Positions 1 to 8,965 of a stretch of DNA of 17,051 bases are shown here, piece after piece; positions within the stretch are counted from its first letter, which is position 1; each line of letters begins with the position of its first letter. The notes below the pieces were generated by a model. It did no database searches. It was not told where the DNA came from and worked only from the letters and a program-made list of their open reading frames with translations. Source of the DNA: Bondarzewia mesenterica (taxonomy: Eukaryota > Basidiomycota > Agaricomycetes > Russulales > Bondarzewiaceae); assembly GCA_004802705.1 (NCBI GenBank), contig SGPL01000300.1:24148-41198 (forward strand), in the 5' to 3' direction. A program made the position numbers and the translations under genes.

Positions 1-146
1 GNNANAAAGATAGTGAGATTCCAGGTGAAGCAGTGGGGTGTAGGCGATGTGCAAAGGGATGAATGGACGTTAAGGACCAGTGGGAATGATAGGGTCACTT
101 TCTCCNCCACAAGATTACATGTTTATGTAATGTAGTATCTATCGAC
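1..146. other. Left edge, upstream region of the LARP7-like gene
   Basis: There are undetermined bases at positions 2, 3, 5 and 106, so this looks like a contig end of reduced quality. I see no coding signal. It would contain the 5' UTR and part of the promoter of the gene starting at 147, but I find no convincing TATA or CCAAT box in it. Confidence 0.4.
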
Positions 147-1863
147 ATGTCTCTCCCCTTTGTCCCCCGTTCTCTGAGAAAACCATCCAAACCCACTTCA
201 TGTACCCAGCGATACCTTGCTCAACCTATAAGCACACCCATCGATAGAGATCTGCGCTCAGTAGATGAGCCATCTGCCCCAAAGCGAAAAGAGAGACAAC
301 TGAGCGGCCAGGATGGAACACACGAAGAAGACCTTGCCATTCTTCTCTCCCTCGCTCTCTCAGACCATGCGCTGTGGAAAGACCCAGCTCTACGTGACCC
401 TAATCGAGATGGTTGTGAGTCTGTCATTTCCGTTGCCTCAAGTTGACAATCTCAATGATTATTGCAGACGTCGCACTTGCAATGCTACTCGACACAGCTT
501 CAGCTGCCGCAGGATTCACCCAGTCTCCCAGCGAAATGACAGTCGTTAAGGCTTTGCGTCAACATTCAAATGATATATTTGACATCCAAATGATTATGAT
601 GAATACGTCCCATTCGACGCGATACGCTTCAGGAACAGCAGGGGGCTTTCAAGTTCGGAGAAGAGATTGGCATTCCGTTGTTCAACAGTTCCATGCATTT
701 AACAGGAACTATTGGCAGTCCAGGACGATATATATAGTAGCTCTCTCATTCTATTATTTCAAAACTCACTCATTCACTTTGCGACTTTAGGAAAACATCC
801 CACCATCTCAACGCTCGATCGTCGGCATCGCGCGTTTCATCATCTCTCTTCTATTCGATCCCTTCTCCATTGAGCATGCCAATCACATCCAAACTATCAC
901 AATCCCATCGCATCACCGAGACGTATCCTTTGCGCCCCCGAAATGCAAAGGTTTTGCGCTCGTCACCCTCTCTCTCCTCGACGACGTCGAGAAGCTGTTA
1001 CGGCGGTGGCCTTGGAATTGCACGGATTCCTCGGACGCACCAGGAAATGAGCGTAAAAGCGATTTCACGGATGCAGCCACATTCGCAGGCTTTCGAACAT
1101 TACCCAAAGCTCGATGGGATGAGCTACAAAACGAATACGAGGCATACAGAACTGGTCTTCTGACCGAGGTCGCGTCATCGCATCGTACTCACGGATATAC
1201 CTCCTCTTCTGTGCAACCCTTTTCCACCGCGAAAGTTGTGCCCTCCCGACCTGCGATCGCGAGAGAATCGTCTAAGTATAAAAGTGATACACCGCAAGCA
1301 ACTCTTGGCTCTACTACGCCCTACCCTCCCAACTGCCTCATTTTCATCAGCAACATCCATCCTGCAACAAATAAAACCACACTTCGCACTTTACTATCTG
1401 CCGCATTCCAGCAGGGAGATTTATCACCAGACGGAGTCGACTACGTCGATTTTATTAAGGGTCTCGATACTGTACGCCGCGCCTTCCCTTCTCTCTTTTG
1501 GTCGAATCTGGTCCTCATCCAAGGCCATGTCAGTGCTACATCCGCCTGGCAACTCCCAAGCACGCCGAATGTATTCTAATTCATTTCGCCTCCCGGACAG
1601 TCATCCAATCAAGTGCCCTGGACTCATCTGGCAAGGATTCAACACTAGCTACTACGCGGAAGCCTCTTCGCCTCGAACTCGTGCAAGGTCGTAAAGAAGA
1701 GCTGTACTGGGAACGTGTCCCAGAGAAGGTCCGCCGTCAGGCTGTCCAGCGCGCTCTCAGCCTCAACCTTGCGCATCCCGGACCTGATAGTCGTGAAGGA
1801 CTCGATGAGTCAACGACAGCAGAAAGTGAAGGACAAAGGCGAAAGAAGCAGAAACGGCATTGA
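147..1863 (+). CDS. LARP7: La-related protein, LARP7/Pof8 type (La motif, RRM1, C-terminal xRRM)
   Basis: Exons read as 147-414, 468-736, 791-1471 and 1534-1863, giving about 515 residues; the three GT-AG introns are 53, 54 and 62 bp. Joining them restores continuous family motifs. The La motif lies at about residues 59-135 (ALWKDPALRDPNRDGYVALA spans the first junction). RRM1 lies at about 175-260, with RTIY/IENIP across intron 2 and the RNP1-like KCKGFALV. The C-terminal xRRM starts near 361 with CLIFISNIHP, continues through the RNP3-like DYVDFIKG, then CYIRLATPKHAE after intron 3, and ends in a helix with LELVQGRKEELYWERVP. In this family the La module and xRRM bind and fold RNA polymerase III-type or telomerase RNA: human LARP7 with 7SK, Tetrahymena p65 and fission yeast Pof8 with telomerase RNA, and Pof8 also in U6 modification. 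The function here is inferred from family only. The basic tail ends RRKKQKRH. The start is the first ATG in the open frame. Confidence 0.85.
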
Positions 1864-2294
1864 TCGCATTGGAACATTTGGTCTGTATTCTACCACTGTT
1901 AAGTTAATTTCAAGGTCGTAAGTGTAGATTTGAGCCTTGGATTCCAGCGCAATAATAAATAAACAGTACAGAAGTCGAACTCGGTGCATGTATGACAGAA
2001 GAGAAATGTAAGTGTTTGAGCTACGGGCACGTACAAGTGAATCGTGAACATACAGGAAAATTTCGAAAGTGACGAGTTCGAAAGCTAGCTGGACAAGTTG
2101 AAAAAGAAACAGACAACGATACTTCGTGTTGATACAAGTAAATGATCTGCAAATTCCAGGGGAGAAAAGGAGTGAACAATCGTGACAGCAACACATACCG
2201 TTAGTTCAATAGTTAAATTCGCGACAAGCCTTGCTCTGAAATTTGGCAATCTCGATCGGCGTCAAAGAAGAGCAACTCTCCAACTTTGATGGCA
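1864..2294. other. Convergent 3' intergenic region
   Basis: This stretch lies between the stop codons of two convergent genes (LARP7-like on plus, NADAR on minus) and should hold both 3' UTRs. Apart from an AATAAA-type polyadenylation signal near 1954 I see no gene or RNA. A 128-codon minus-strand ORF crosses it, but it has no recognisable motifs. Confidence 0.5.
1954..1963 (+). terminator. Putative polyadenylation signal (overlapping AATAAA)
   Basis: Two overlapping AATAAA hexamers (1954-1959 and 1958-1963) lie about 90 bases after the LARP7-like stop codon, a sensible distance for a fungal 3' end. The assignment rests on motif and position only. Confidence 0.4.
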
Positions 2295-3877
2295 TCAAGC
2301 AGACAATTCAGCTCTCAATCGATCGCGCACGCGCATCAGAGACTGTCCCAATTGATTTTGGCCTTGACCCATTGGCCCTTCACCCCAGAAGTGATCATTT
2401 GGCTCCGCATAGATCAGAGTTGCGTTGCCTGTGTCAAACAGCATAGCACGTAAGTCCGCATGTTGGCGGAATTTGAGATACAGCACGTCATCCATCTAGA
2501 AGACCACAAAAGAAAGAAAGAAATGTAAATGACTGACTACGAAAGAGTCAAAGACATGGGAGAGCGCACCTTCCCGATAGCAACTGTTTGCCAATCCGGC
2601 CTCGTCAAGTTATCTGCCGCACGACTAATAGCAAAGACTTCCTCTGGCCGTCCCGCCTCCCTGATTCTTTCCGATATGTCAGGTCTAGTCTCTGCGAACT
2701 TCAGAGCTTCAAACAAATGCAATGCGGTGGGATATAATTCATCTTCGTAGAGTATCCGATGAGGGGAATTATGTAAGAAGTCAGAGTAGCGGCTGTGACC
2801 ACTTATCCTGATGGGCTGCGAGCCTGAAGATAGGCCGACACCAGAAGGACTGGGCATCGGGACGGCACCCTGTGAAGGAGATGGCATAGGCATGGTGCCG
2901 GCACCTGGCATATGCATCGAGGGGCCCGGTGTAAGCATAACTGGATTTTGACCAGATTCACCGAGTGGGGCTGGCATGGGCATCTGCATGACGCCAGCTC
3001 CTGGATCCGGTGTATGCATGACACCTGCAGGCATTGACATTATACCAGATGTGGGCATGGGCATGGGCATAGGGCTAGCCCCAGGCGTGGGAGCCATCTG
3101 AGGGGCAGGCATGGTCGGCTGGGGCTGAACAGTTTCAGGCTGAGGCATCGAGAAGCCAGACTCAGGATACGTTGGAACGAATCCAGTTTGTCGGAGCATA
3201 GCGGCAGCTTCGGCCAGAGATCCCTGCTCACGTTCTCGTTTTCGCCGCTTTCTCCAAGACCTGAAGAGGCCACCTTCCTGCCTTGCATCTCGATCGGCGT
3301 AGGTACCCAACGTGCCTTCTCGATGAAGAGGGTGGTGATGCGAATATGGGTCGAGAGCAGCGGGGAAGGACCGCCAATATTCGCCTCGCACGCTTGGGAG
3401 CTCAGGGAGGAGAGCGCGATAGGGCGTTGTAGCGAGGACATCTTTCGGTGGTGGTGGAAGCGGATTACGGTAATGTCGGCGGGAATGGTGATGTCGCGGA
3501 CGATATGTCGTAGATGAAGAAGGTGAAGATAAAGTTGTCGAGGAAGACGAGGAATCGTTTGAACTAGACGAGGGAGAACGCCGATGTCTGCGATGATGAG
3601 AACGATGTGGTCGTTCACGTCGATGGTGCGGCATCTCACGTCGGGAAAACTCAGGGATGACCGGCGCCGATAGCGGCGCCATCCATTGACTCGGTGCTGT
3701 CATGGCTGGGGCGGGCATTGATGTGATAGGAGCAGGCATTTGGGTTGCCGAAGCTGCTGATTCGGCGATATTGGGAGCTGCAGGTTGAGGTTGAGGCATG
3801 GCAATTGGAGCCTGAGTTTGCGGGTATCCATATGCTTGAATCTGTCCAGGATCTAGAATACGCGTGTGAGAAGACAT
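2295..3877 (-). CDS. NADAR (YbiA-like) domain protein with disordered Met/Pro-rich leader
   Basis: Two exons, 3877-2570 and 2495-2295, with a 74-bp phase-0 GTGCGC...CTAG intron, give about 502 residues. The NADAR domain occupies roughly 362-500. It shows YSDFLHNSPHRILYEDELYP at the front, a YPTALHLFEALKF segment, and after the intron the diagnostic DHFWGEGPMGQGQNQLG followed by LMRVRDRL. Neither exon alone holds a complete domain, which supports the intron. The first 350 residues look disordered: a Pro/Gln/Met start, a His/Arg/Ser tract at about 85-145, then many MPMP-type repeats at about 240-350. Known NADAR proteins are N-glycosidases acting on ADP-ribosylated guanine or on riboflavin-pathway intermediates; the substrate here cannot be told. 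A TATA-like box lies about 130 bp upstream. I chose the ATG at 3877 because no better upstream start was evident. Confidence 0.85.
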
Positions 3878-4004
3878 TAGAGCTGGTCACAGACGTCGTA
3901 AGATGTCGAGATGAAAAACGGAGTAAAGCTGAAAGCACGAGAGTTGTCGCTGAAGGTGGGTTTTTCAAGATTAAAGTAAAACTGTCGTATAACGTGGCGT
4001 ACTG

Positions 4005-4013
4005 CTTTTTATA
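4005..4013 (-). promoter_or_regulatory. TATA-like box of the NADAR gene
   Basis: The minus strand reads TATAAAAAG, about 130 bases before the NADAR ATG at 3877. This suits a TATA element with a 5' UTR of roughly 100 bases. The call rests on motif and spacing only. Confidence 0.4.
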
Positions 4014-4173
4014 TTCTCCAAAAAGCACAGAAGAATTCTTTCAAAAAGCAAAACTCGGGAAGACGCAGCAGACAGCCTCATGATCCGCCGCGTGCGCGAT
4101 AATGGGCAAAAGGCTGCGCTCGGACGCCCAGGGCGCGCAAAATCAAACATGGATAAACTGTTCGGCTCAGGTA

Positions 4174-4656
4174 TTACAGCGATTGGTTGACCTTGGATAA
4201 GAATGCGCGATGAGTTGGAGAACACTGGAAGGTCATGTCGCGTGTGATGAAGTGCACATCGCCGATATATGTAGAACCTATATCGTGATAAAGTGATCGA
4301 GCGAAAAACGGCCTGATGAAAGCCTGAAAGATTTATGTAACGGACCCGCAGCTGACTCTTGAGTCATTTCCGAAAGGATCATCATGAGGAGAACAGCGGA
4401 TGGTCTCCCTTATGAGGAATCTCACTTCTGAGCTTGGGGAAGAGAACTCACAGTAATATTGTGCGGGGTATTGCCAGAGAGTAGGAGTCGTATACCAGTA
4501 ATTCCTTAGTGCCTTTTCCCTTTTTTTCTTTTTTCTTCCAAAGAGGTCCCATCCCTTTGAGGGAATATAAGGCGGGTATTCGGTGCCGGCAAATGGAGGA
4601 TATCCTAGAGGGACAGTCGGGTATTGGGCACCATTTTTCGATGCAGAGTTCCCCAT
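4174..4656 (-). CDS. Small hypothetical protein with N-myristoylation-type start
   Basis: I do not recognise the family. The proposed model has exon 1 at 4656-4426, a 102-bp phase-0 intron (GTGAGA...TTTCAG) and exon 2 at 4323-4174, giving 126 residues. The protein begins MGNSASK, which fits the N-myristoyltransferase consensus (Gly2, Ser/Ala at 5-6, Lys7). A Tyr/Pro-rich stretch follows (QYPTVPLGYPPF, TEYPPYIPSKGW), then a basic patch FGRKKKKREK near residue 45 and WYTTPTLWQYPAQYY. A lipid anchor next to a polybasic patch would suit membrane attachment (inference). The minus strand just before the ATG is rich in C and T, as in many fungal 5' UTRs, which supports this start. The second exon contains GSTYIGDVHFITRDMTF. 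Exon 1 is better supported than exon 2; an alternative is a stop or other splice soon after residue 68. Confidence 0.45.
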
Positions 4657-4977
4657 CCAGTCCGAGCAGAGTAACTCGTTGACGGGGATGGGTCGACGAG
4701 GTGGAGAGGGACAGACTGAGATAAGTGGTATTGAAGTTAGGGACACGGCGGATCCGCATTCTAACACGCGTTCCTGACATAAGCCTTCCCGAACCGGACC
4801 GGGACTGGGAAGTGTCTCGCTTTCCGAATTCCGTGGTATTGCAGCATGCGGCGGGCTCTCCTACGGTGACATACTGGGTGCTAGCAAAGGCTAGGCGAAC
4901 TCCGCTCTCCTTCATAGTTGGTGACGAGCAGCCTTTGGGTAAATTTTCATTAGAGACGATTCTTTTGCACTGGGCGT

Positions 4978-5478
4978 ATGCAACGGATGCCAGTTCATGA
5001 GCCACATATACCTGGATCCGGAGCAGAGGATTGGCCTGAATTCAAGTCGAACAGGAGCGGAAGGTTTGAAGCGAGAGTGGCAATGGTGAAGGTGGTGGAA
5101 AACGAGGTGACAAAGTCTACAGTGTCTCTGAGGGATATGGCAGGCTCGAGATTGCCGGTGGCTGTTAGCCTGTTGCACACGGGGAAGGACCTGGAAGGAC
5201 GTGCTGCGTTCCCCATGAAGGGTGACGGACAATTGAAGTCTGTCCAGAATCTGGGCTTGGTTACTGTGCGGTACGTCGATTCGCAGGGAAAGCCGACAGA
5301 AGTATCCGTCAAATCCGAATGGGAGCCCTGTCGGAATCACAGGCGTGCAAACGTCGAGTGGAAGAGTTTTTGCCCTTACACAGGAATTCAAGGAAAGTTG
5401 GAAGGGAACAGGGCCTTGGTTCAGATTATTTACGAATGCACGCCGGTGGTGCAACTGAGGTGCGTATCTAGACTATGA
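4978..5478 (+). CDS. Hypothetical protein, strand uncertain
   Basis: An uninterrupted 166-codon ORF starts with ATG and encodes a Val/Lys/Glu-rich, possibly beta-rich protein with segments such as VQNLGLVTVRYVDSQGKPTE and ALVQIIYECTPVVQL. I recognise no family. The codons favour G at the third position. The opposite strand offers a competing spliced reading: a segment ending in SLNSC, a 52-bp GTAAGG...GACAG intron in phase, an ORF from about 5336 to 4995 with many C-ending codons, then a GTATAT...CTAAT...AAAG intron into CSSPTMKESG. The minus reading lacks a clear start and a clean stop, while the plus reading lacks a recognisable product. At most one is likely to be real. If plus is right, the gene is divergent from the small 4174-4656 gene and convergent with the Emw1-like gene. 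Confidence 0.3.
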   Translation: MQRMPVHEPHIPGSGAEDWPEFKSNRSGRFEARVAMVKVVENEVTKSTVSLRDMAGSRLPVAVSLLHTGKDLEGRAAFPMKGDGQLKSVQNLGLVTVRYVDSQGKPTEVSVKSEWEPCRNHRRANVEWKSFCPYTGIQGKLEGNRALVQIIYECTPVVQLRCVSRL

Positions 5479-5593
5479 ACAGAAAAGGGTCGTCAATTCA
5501 CTCTGTCCTTCTCCTGTGGCAGAATTCATGGAAGAGAATATTGTACGGGAAATATTTTACGGGAAAATAGACAGGAGGGTCATGTTGGCTTAT

Positions 5594-5645
5594 GTAGCGA
5601 CCAGGTAGCGACCAGGCAGCGACCAGGCAGCGACCAGGTAGCGAC
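5594..5645. repeat. 11-bp tandem repeat, about 4.7 copies
   Basis: The unit GTAGCGACCAG occurs at 5594-5604 and 5605-5615, the variant GCAGCGACCAG at 5616-5626 and 5627-5637, and a partial GTAGCGAC at 5638-5645. The copies are perfect apart from the T/C change at position 2. The repeat lies outside predicted coding sequence, about 100 bp beyond the stop codon of the Emw1-like gene. Confidence 0.9.
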
Positions 5646-5675
5646 TCTGATTTCATCTTTGTCACGACACATACA

Positions 5676-5681
5676 TTTATT
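5676..5681 (-). terminator. Putative polyadenylation signal of the Emw1-like gene
   Basis: The minus strand reads AATAAA about 70 bases after the stop codon at 5748. Only position and motif support it. Confidence 0.4.
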
Positions 5682-5747
5682 TTAAACGACTACACTACAA
5701 CGACGTATTCTTGTCAATCAAACAAATACAACCGCACATGTCACCGT

Positions 5748-8464
5748 TCAGCTCTCCTTCTTCAACTCGTCTTGCAGCTCAATCAACTTCGTCCACTCAG
5801 GCTCATCCTCAAAATCCCTCGTTCTTCCCATAAACGTTCGCAAAATACTCCGCGCCTGCATCACCCACTTGAACCCGTCCACCCTCGGACCAAAATTCCT
5901 CAGCACGTCAACGACCTCCTCCACCTCCTTCACACCCTCCCTCCACTTGTCAACATCCGTTTCCCCCTTTTCCATCTTCCCCGCCACGCCCATCCTGTAC
6001 GTGTCCAGATATGCCTCCAGCGCCTCCTCCCACCTCCCTTGCCACGTCAATAGCCTCGCCCGCGCCCTAAAGATCCGTGTCGATGCCACGCGCGGCAAGA
6101 GTATACGCTCGAACAGGTCCTCGACCCACTTAAGCAGCCCGTGCCCTTCGTTTGGATTCCGCAAGGCATGCTCCGCCGTGCTCGCGTTCTCCACCGCCTC
6201 ATCCGGGTCGGAGGGCGCGCGTGTCACAGCGTCAACCAGGCGGTCCAGCACGTCCTCGTCTACAGATTTATCGCCTACTTTGTCTGCACGCTGCTCTACG
6301 ATGCGTCCCAGAGCACGACAAGCCTCGGCCAGCTCACCCACATCCATGGCAACAACCATGTAGTTCGACCACATACGCCAGTTGTCGAAGCTAAACTTCA
6401 GACCCTGCTTCAGCGCACGAAAGGCAAGCATTTTGTTTGCGAATGGTATCGCAAAAAGGCTGTTCCTCTGAATTAAGGCGACTGCCTTCCATTTCCTGGC
6501 AATTACTCAGAAAGAAGCCGTATATGATAATGGTGATAACTCACCTTCTCTTCATCCACACCGTTTTGGATGGGGTTTGCTCCACTGGAATCCATTCGAA
6601 GATAGACGCTGGCGAGATTATTCCAGCTCTCACCATCCTCATCGTCAATAGCAACACAACGCGAAAACGCATCCTTCGCACCCGTCCAATCCTCCTCTCG
6701 AACACATGCACAACCAAGGATGAACCAAGAGCGCGCCAATAAAGGATTTATAGCGACGGCCCGACGCAAGCAGACAGCCGCATCCGCATACTCACCCCGA
6801 GTGAAGTGATAGCCTCCCAACGACCGCATAGAACGACCAGACGTCCCCTTCGATACTGCCCACGCATGCTGGAAATGTTCTTCTGCCTTTTCCGGCTCAA
6901 GCTCTCCCAGAAGACACCATAGCTTTGCTTCTCGGGCGGAATCGAACTTCGAACGCCGATCTACCGAGATCGCCTTTCCATGCACAAGCACAGTCTCCAC
7001 ATCGGCCTTGCGACCCTCCAGTAGATCGCGCACAACCGCGAGCGCTTTATCTCGCTGCTCCATCGCCTGCCAGCACTTGACCGCCTCCTCCCACATCTCG
7101 AGCTTTTCGAAAATCTCGAGCGCGGATTTGACCACGCCGATCGACAGAAACCGCATCGCCAGTTCCCTCTCCATCTCCCACTTGCTTGGCAGTGGTATCG
7201 AGTGCACGTACAACAGACGCTCTGTAAGTGGCGAGTCCGCTGTGGGCATCTGATCGACGAGTGCTTGGAGCTGCAGCGTAGAACGCTCGACGGTGCGTGT
7301 CCGGTGCGCCTCGAGGCGTGCGCGAAGGAGTAGGGCCATGGTGTGCACAGACCAGTTTTCGGGGTGTGAAATCACGCGCGCTATGTAGGGAGACATCTGC
7401 TCATTGGTAAGACCGTGCGAGGGAGAGGTATTGCGGACGTTGAGGCAGAGGGAGAGAAGGATGCATTGGTCGAGAGGGTGTAGCGCGGGTTGCGTAGACG
7501 GGTTTATGTGGCTGAGGCGCGAGCCGGGCGCGGCGGGGTTGGAGGATGTAAATTCGGTTTGTTCGAGGAGTGTGTCGTCATTGAGAGCGAGTGTATCCGG
7601 TAATTTCGAGGATGGGACTAGAGCAGTTTCCGAGTTTTCTCGTTTTCGCGACTCAGCTAGTAGCACGAGCTGCGTGAGATCAGTCCGCTGAAACTTAGTA
7701 CGCTTTCCCAAAGCGCCAGTAAGTTCGTACTGCAGGTCAGTAGCCCTAGCAGCGCGGACGAAGTATCCAAGGGCAGATTTATCGTTCGATTGATAATGAT
7801 CCAATAAACCCCGTTCGAGCCATAATCGACCGACGAGATCAGGTTCAGAAGCGAACGAATCTGCCAATTCATCGAGCGAGGGAAGCGCGTCAGGACTGAG
7901 AGAGACGGGACCGTCGAGAATTTGCTGATGCACATTCCAGATTCGCAGCCTCCACCATTCTGCAGAAGGGAGGTGGTGATAGTCGAGATCAAGGAGTAGC
8001 TGCGCTAGACGGAAGAAGAAAGGGACTTGAGCGAGGTGATAGGCAGGTTCGCCACCATACGCAAGCTCAGAGATGGATTTTTGGTGAAGAACATCTTCGG
8101 TTAGAGAAGGGTCGTCCGTGGCGAGGACTTCAAGAGGATTTACGTCCAGATCGGGTCCGGTCCAATTGGCCTGGACGAAAGCGTTGAGTGCGGCGACTGC
8201 GACGATGAGACGTATGAGTTCCTGATCGCCGTCTCCTGCCGTAGATGCAACGGTGAATTTGAACCAATTTTTAAGAGGTTGATCTGATTGAGGATATGGT
8301 GAGAGTAATTCTTGAGCGAAAGCAGATGTGAGCACGTCTCGGAACGCGCCATCAACAACGAATTTAGCAAGCTCAGTGACGCGACTTGAAGATTGAATAT
8401 CCCTCCATTGTCCCGTAAGAAGAGACTTTTGAATATCGTCTGCAGCTGCGACGTCGATGCCCAT
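5748..8464 (-). CDS. EMW1: TPR protein of the Emw1/TTC27 family
   Basis: Exon 1 is 8464-6545 (640 codons). A phase-0 GTGAGT intron follows, and exon 2 runs from about 6467 to 5748, giving about 879 residues, close to the family's 840-900. The acceptor is uncertain: TTAATTCAG before 6467 is preferred, and a GGAAG site 18 bases upstream would add six residues. Family hallmarks are the TPR block at about 500-620 (YHFTRGEYADAAVCLRRAVA, NPLLARSWFILGCACVREED, ESWNNLASVYLRM) and, just after the intron, NKMLAFRALKQGLKFSFDNW with WRMWSNYMVVAMDVGEL. Yeast Emw1 is essential and linked to cell-wall integrity; human TTC27 is reported with Hsp90/R2TP-type factors in U5 snRNP assembly. The protein should be a soluble cytosolic scaffold, as no signal peptide or membrane segment is seen. 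The gene is intact. Confidence 0.9.
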
Positions 8465-8965
8465 TGTCGCGAAAGGATGAAAGGTGAATAAATTATTTCA
8501 AAGCAGTAAGCGTCGCAAAGCCGAAGTTACTTCAGTTATTCAGCCGGTTTACTACACGTGACTAAGCTTTACAGGCTCAGGTTAGGGCTTGTAGTACCAC
8601 TCATTCTAAACCAGAACAGGACATTGAAATATTTACCATGTCAAGGTAAGTACAGTGGTAGTATCATACCAAAACTCCACAAGCGAAGGAGAAGTTTGAT
8701 TCGAATCTAATTATAGCGGTTTTAAAAAGCAATTTTATTTTCTGCTCTGCCCAGCGTTCAATATTCGAAAGCCATATTTTTGTGTGCCAATGTGTAGTCT
8801 CGTACCAAGAACCAGCAAAGGATTTGGGCCTATACAAATGCGTACGCGAGAGACAGTTAAGTAATGGGCAACCTCTCGCATTGGGTAGGAAAGCAGCTGG
8901 GTCAAGAGACAGATCTCAACTCATACCAAGAAAGATACATTCAGAAATCAGTGGGTCTCCGAACT
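8465..8965. other. Intergenic region between the Emw1-like and SAP18 genes
   Basis: This holds the promoter and 5' UTR of the Emw1-like gene (minus, ATG at 8464) and the 3' region of SAP18 (also minus). I see a CACGTG motif at 8555-8560 and an AATAAA on the minus strand at 8739-8734 that could serve SAP18. At 8638 an ATG is followed at once by a perfect 5' splice-site sequence (AAGGTAAGT), but I could not extend this into a gene. Confidence 0.45.
8555..8560. promoter_or_regulatory. CACGTG E-box upstream of the Emw1-like gene
   Basis: A palindromic CACGTG, followed by AC, lies about 90 bases upstream of the ATG at 8464. In fungi bHLH factors of the Cbf1/Pho4 type bind this core. Regulation is inferred from motif and position only. 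Confidence 0.3.

Noticed and set aside
1810..2196. 128-codon minus ORF across the LARP7/NADAR convergent spacer
   Set aside because: It overlaps the LARP7-like 3' end, is rich in Cys, Leu and Tyr without motifs, and looks like antisense 3' UTR.
3188..3517. 109-codon plus ORF
   Set aside because: It is antisense within the disordered leader of the NADAR gene; the low-complexity composition explains its openness.
5869..6363. 164-codon plus ORF, Ser/Thr-rich
   Set aside because: It is the antisense shadow of Emw1/TTC27 exon 2, which has clear family motifs.
8640..8725. Possible tRNA or U4-like RNA: AGTGGTAGTATC resembles a tRNA-Asp D-arm and the U4 5' end, with GATTCGAATC resembling a B box
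   Set aside because: No acceptor stem, no matching T-stem and no anticodon arm can be folded, and the U4 similarity does not continue.
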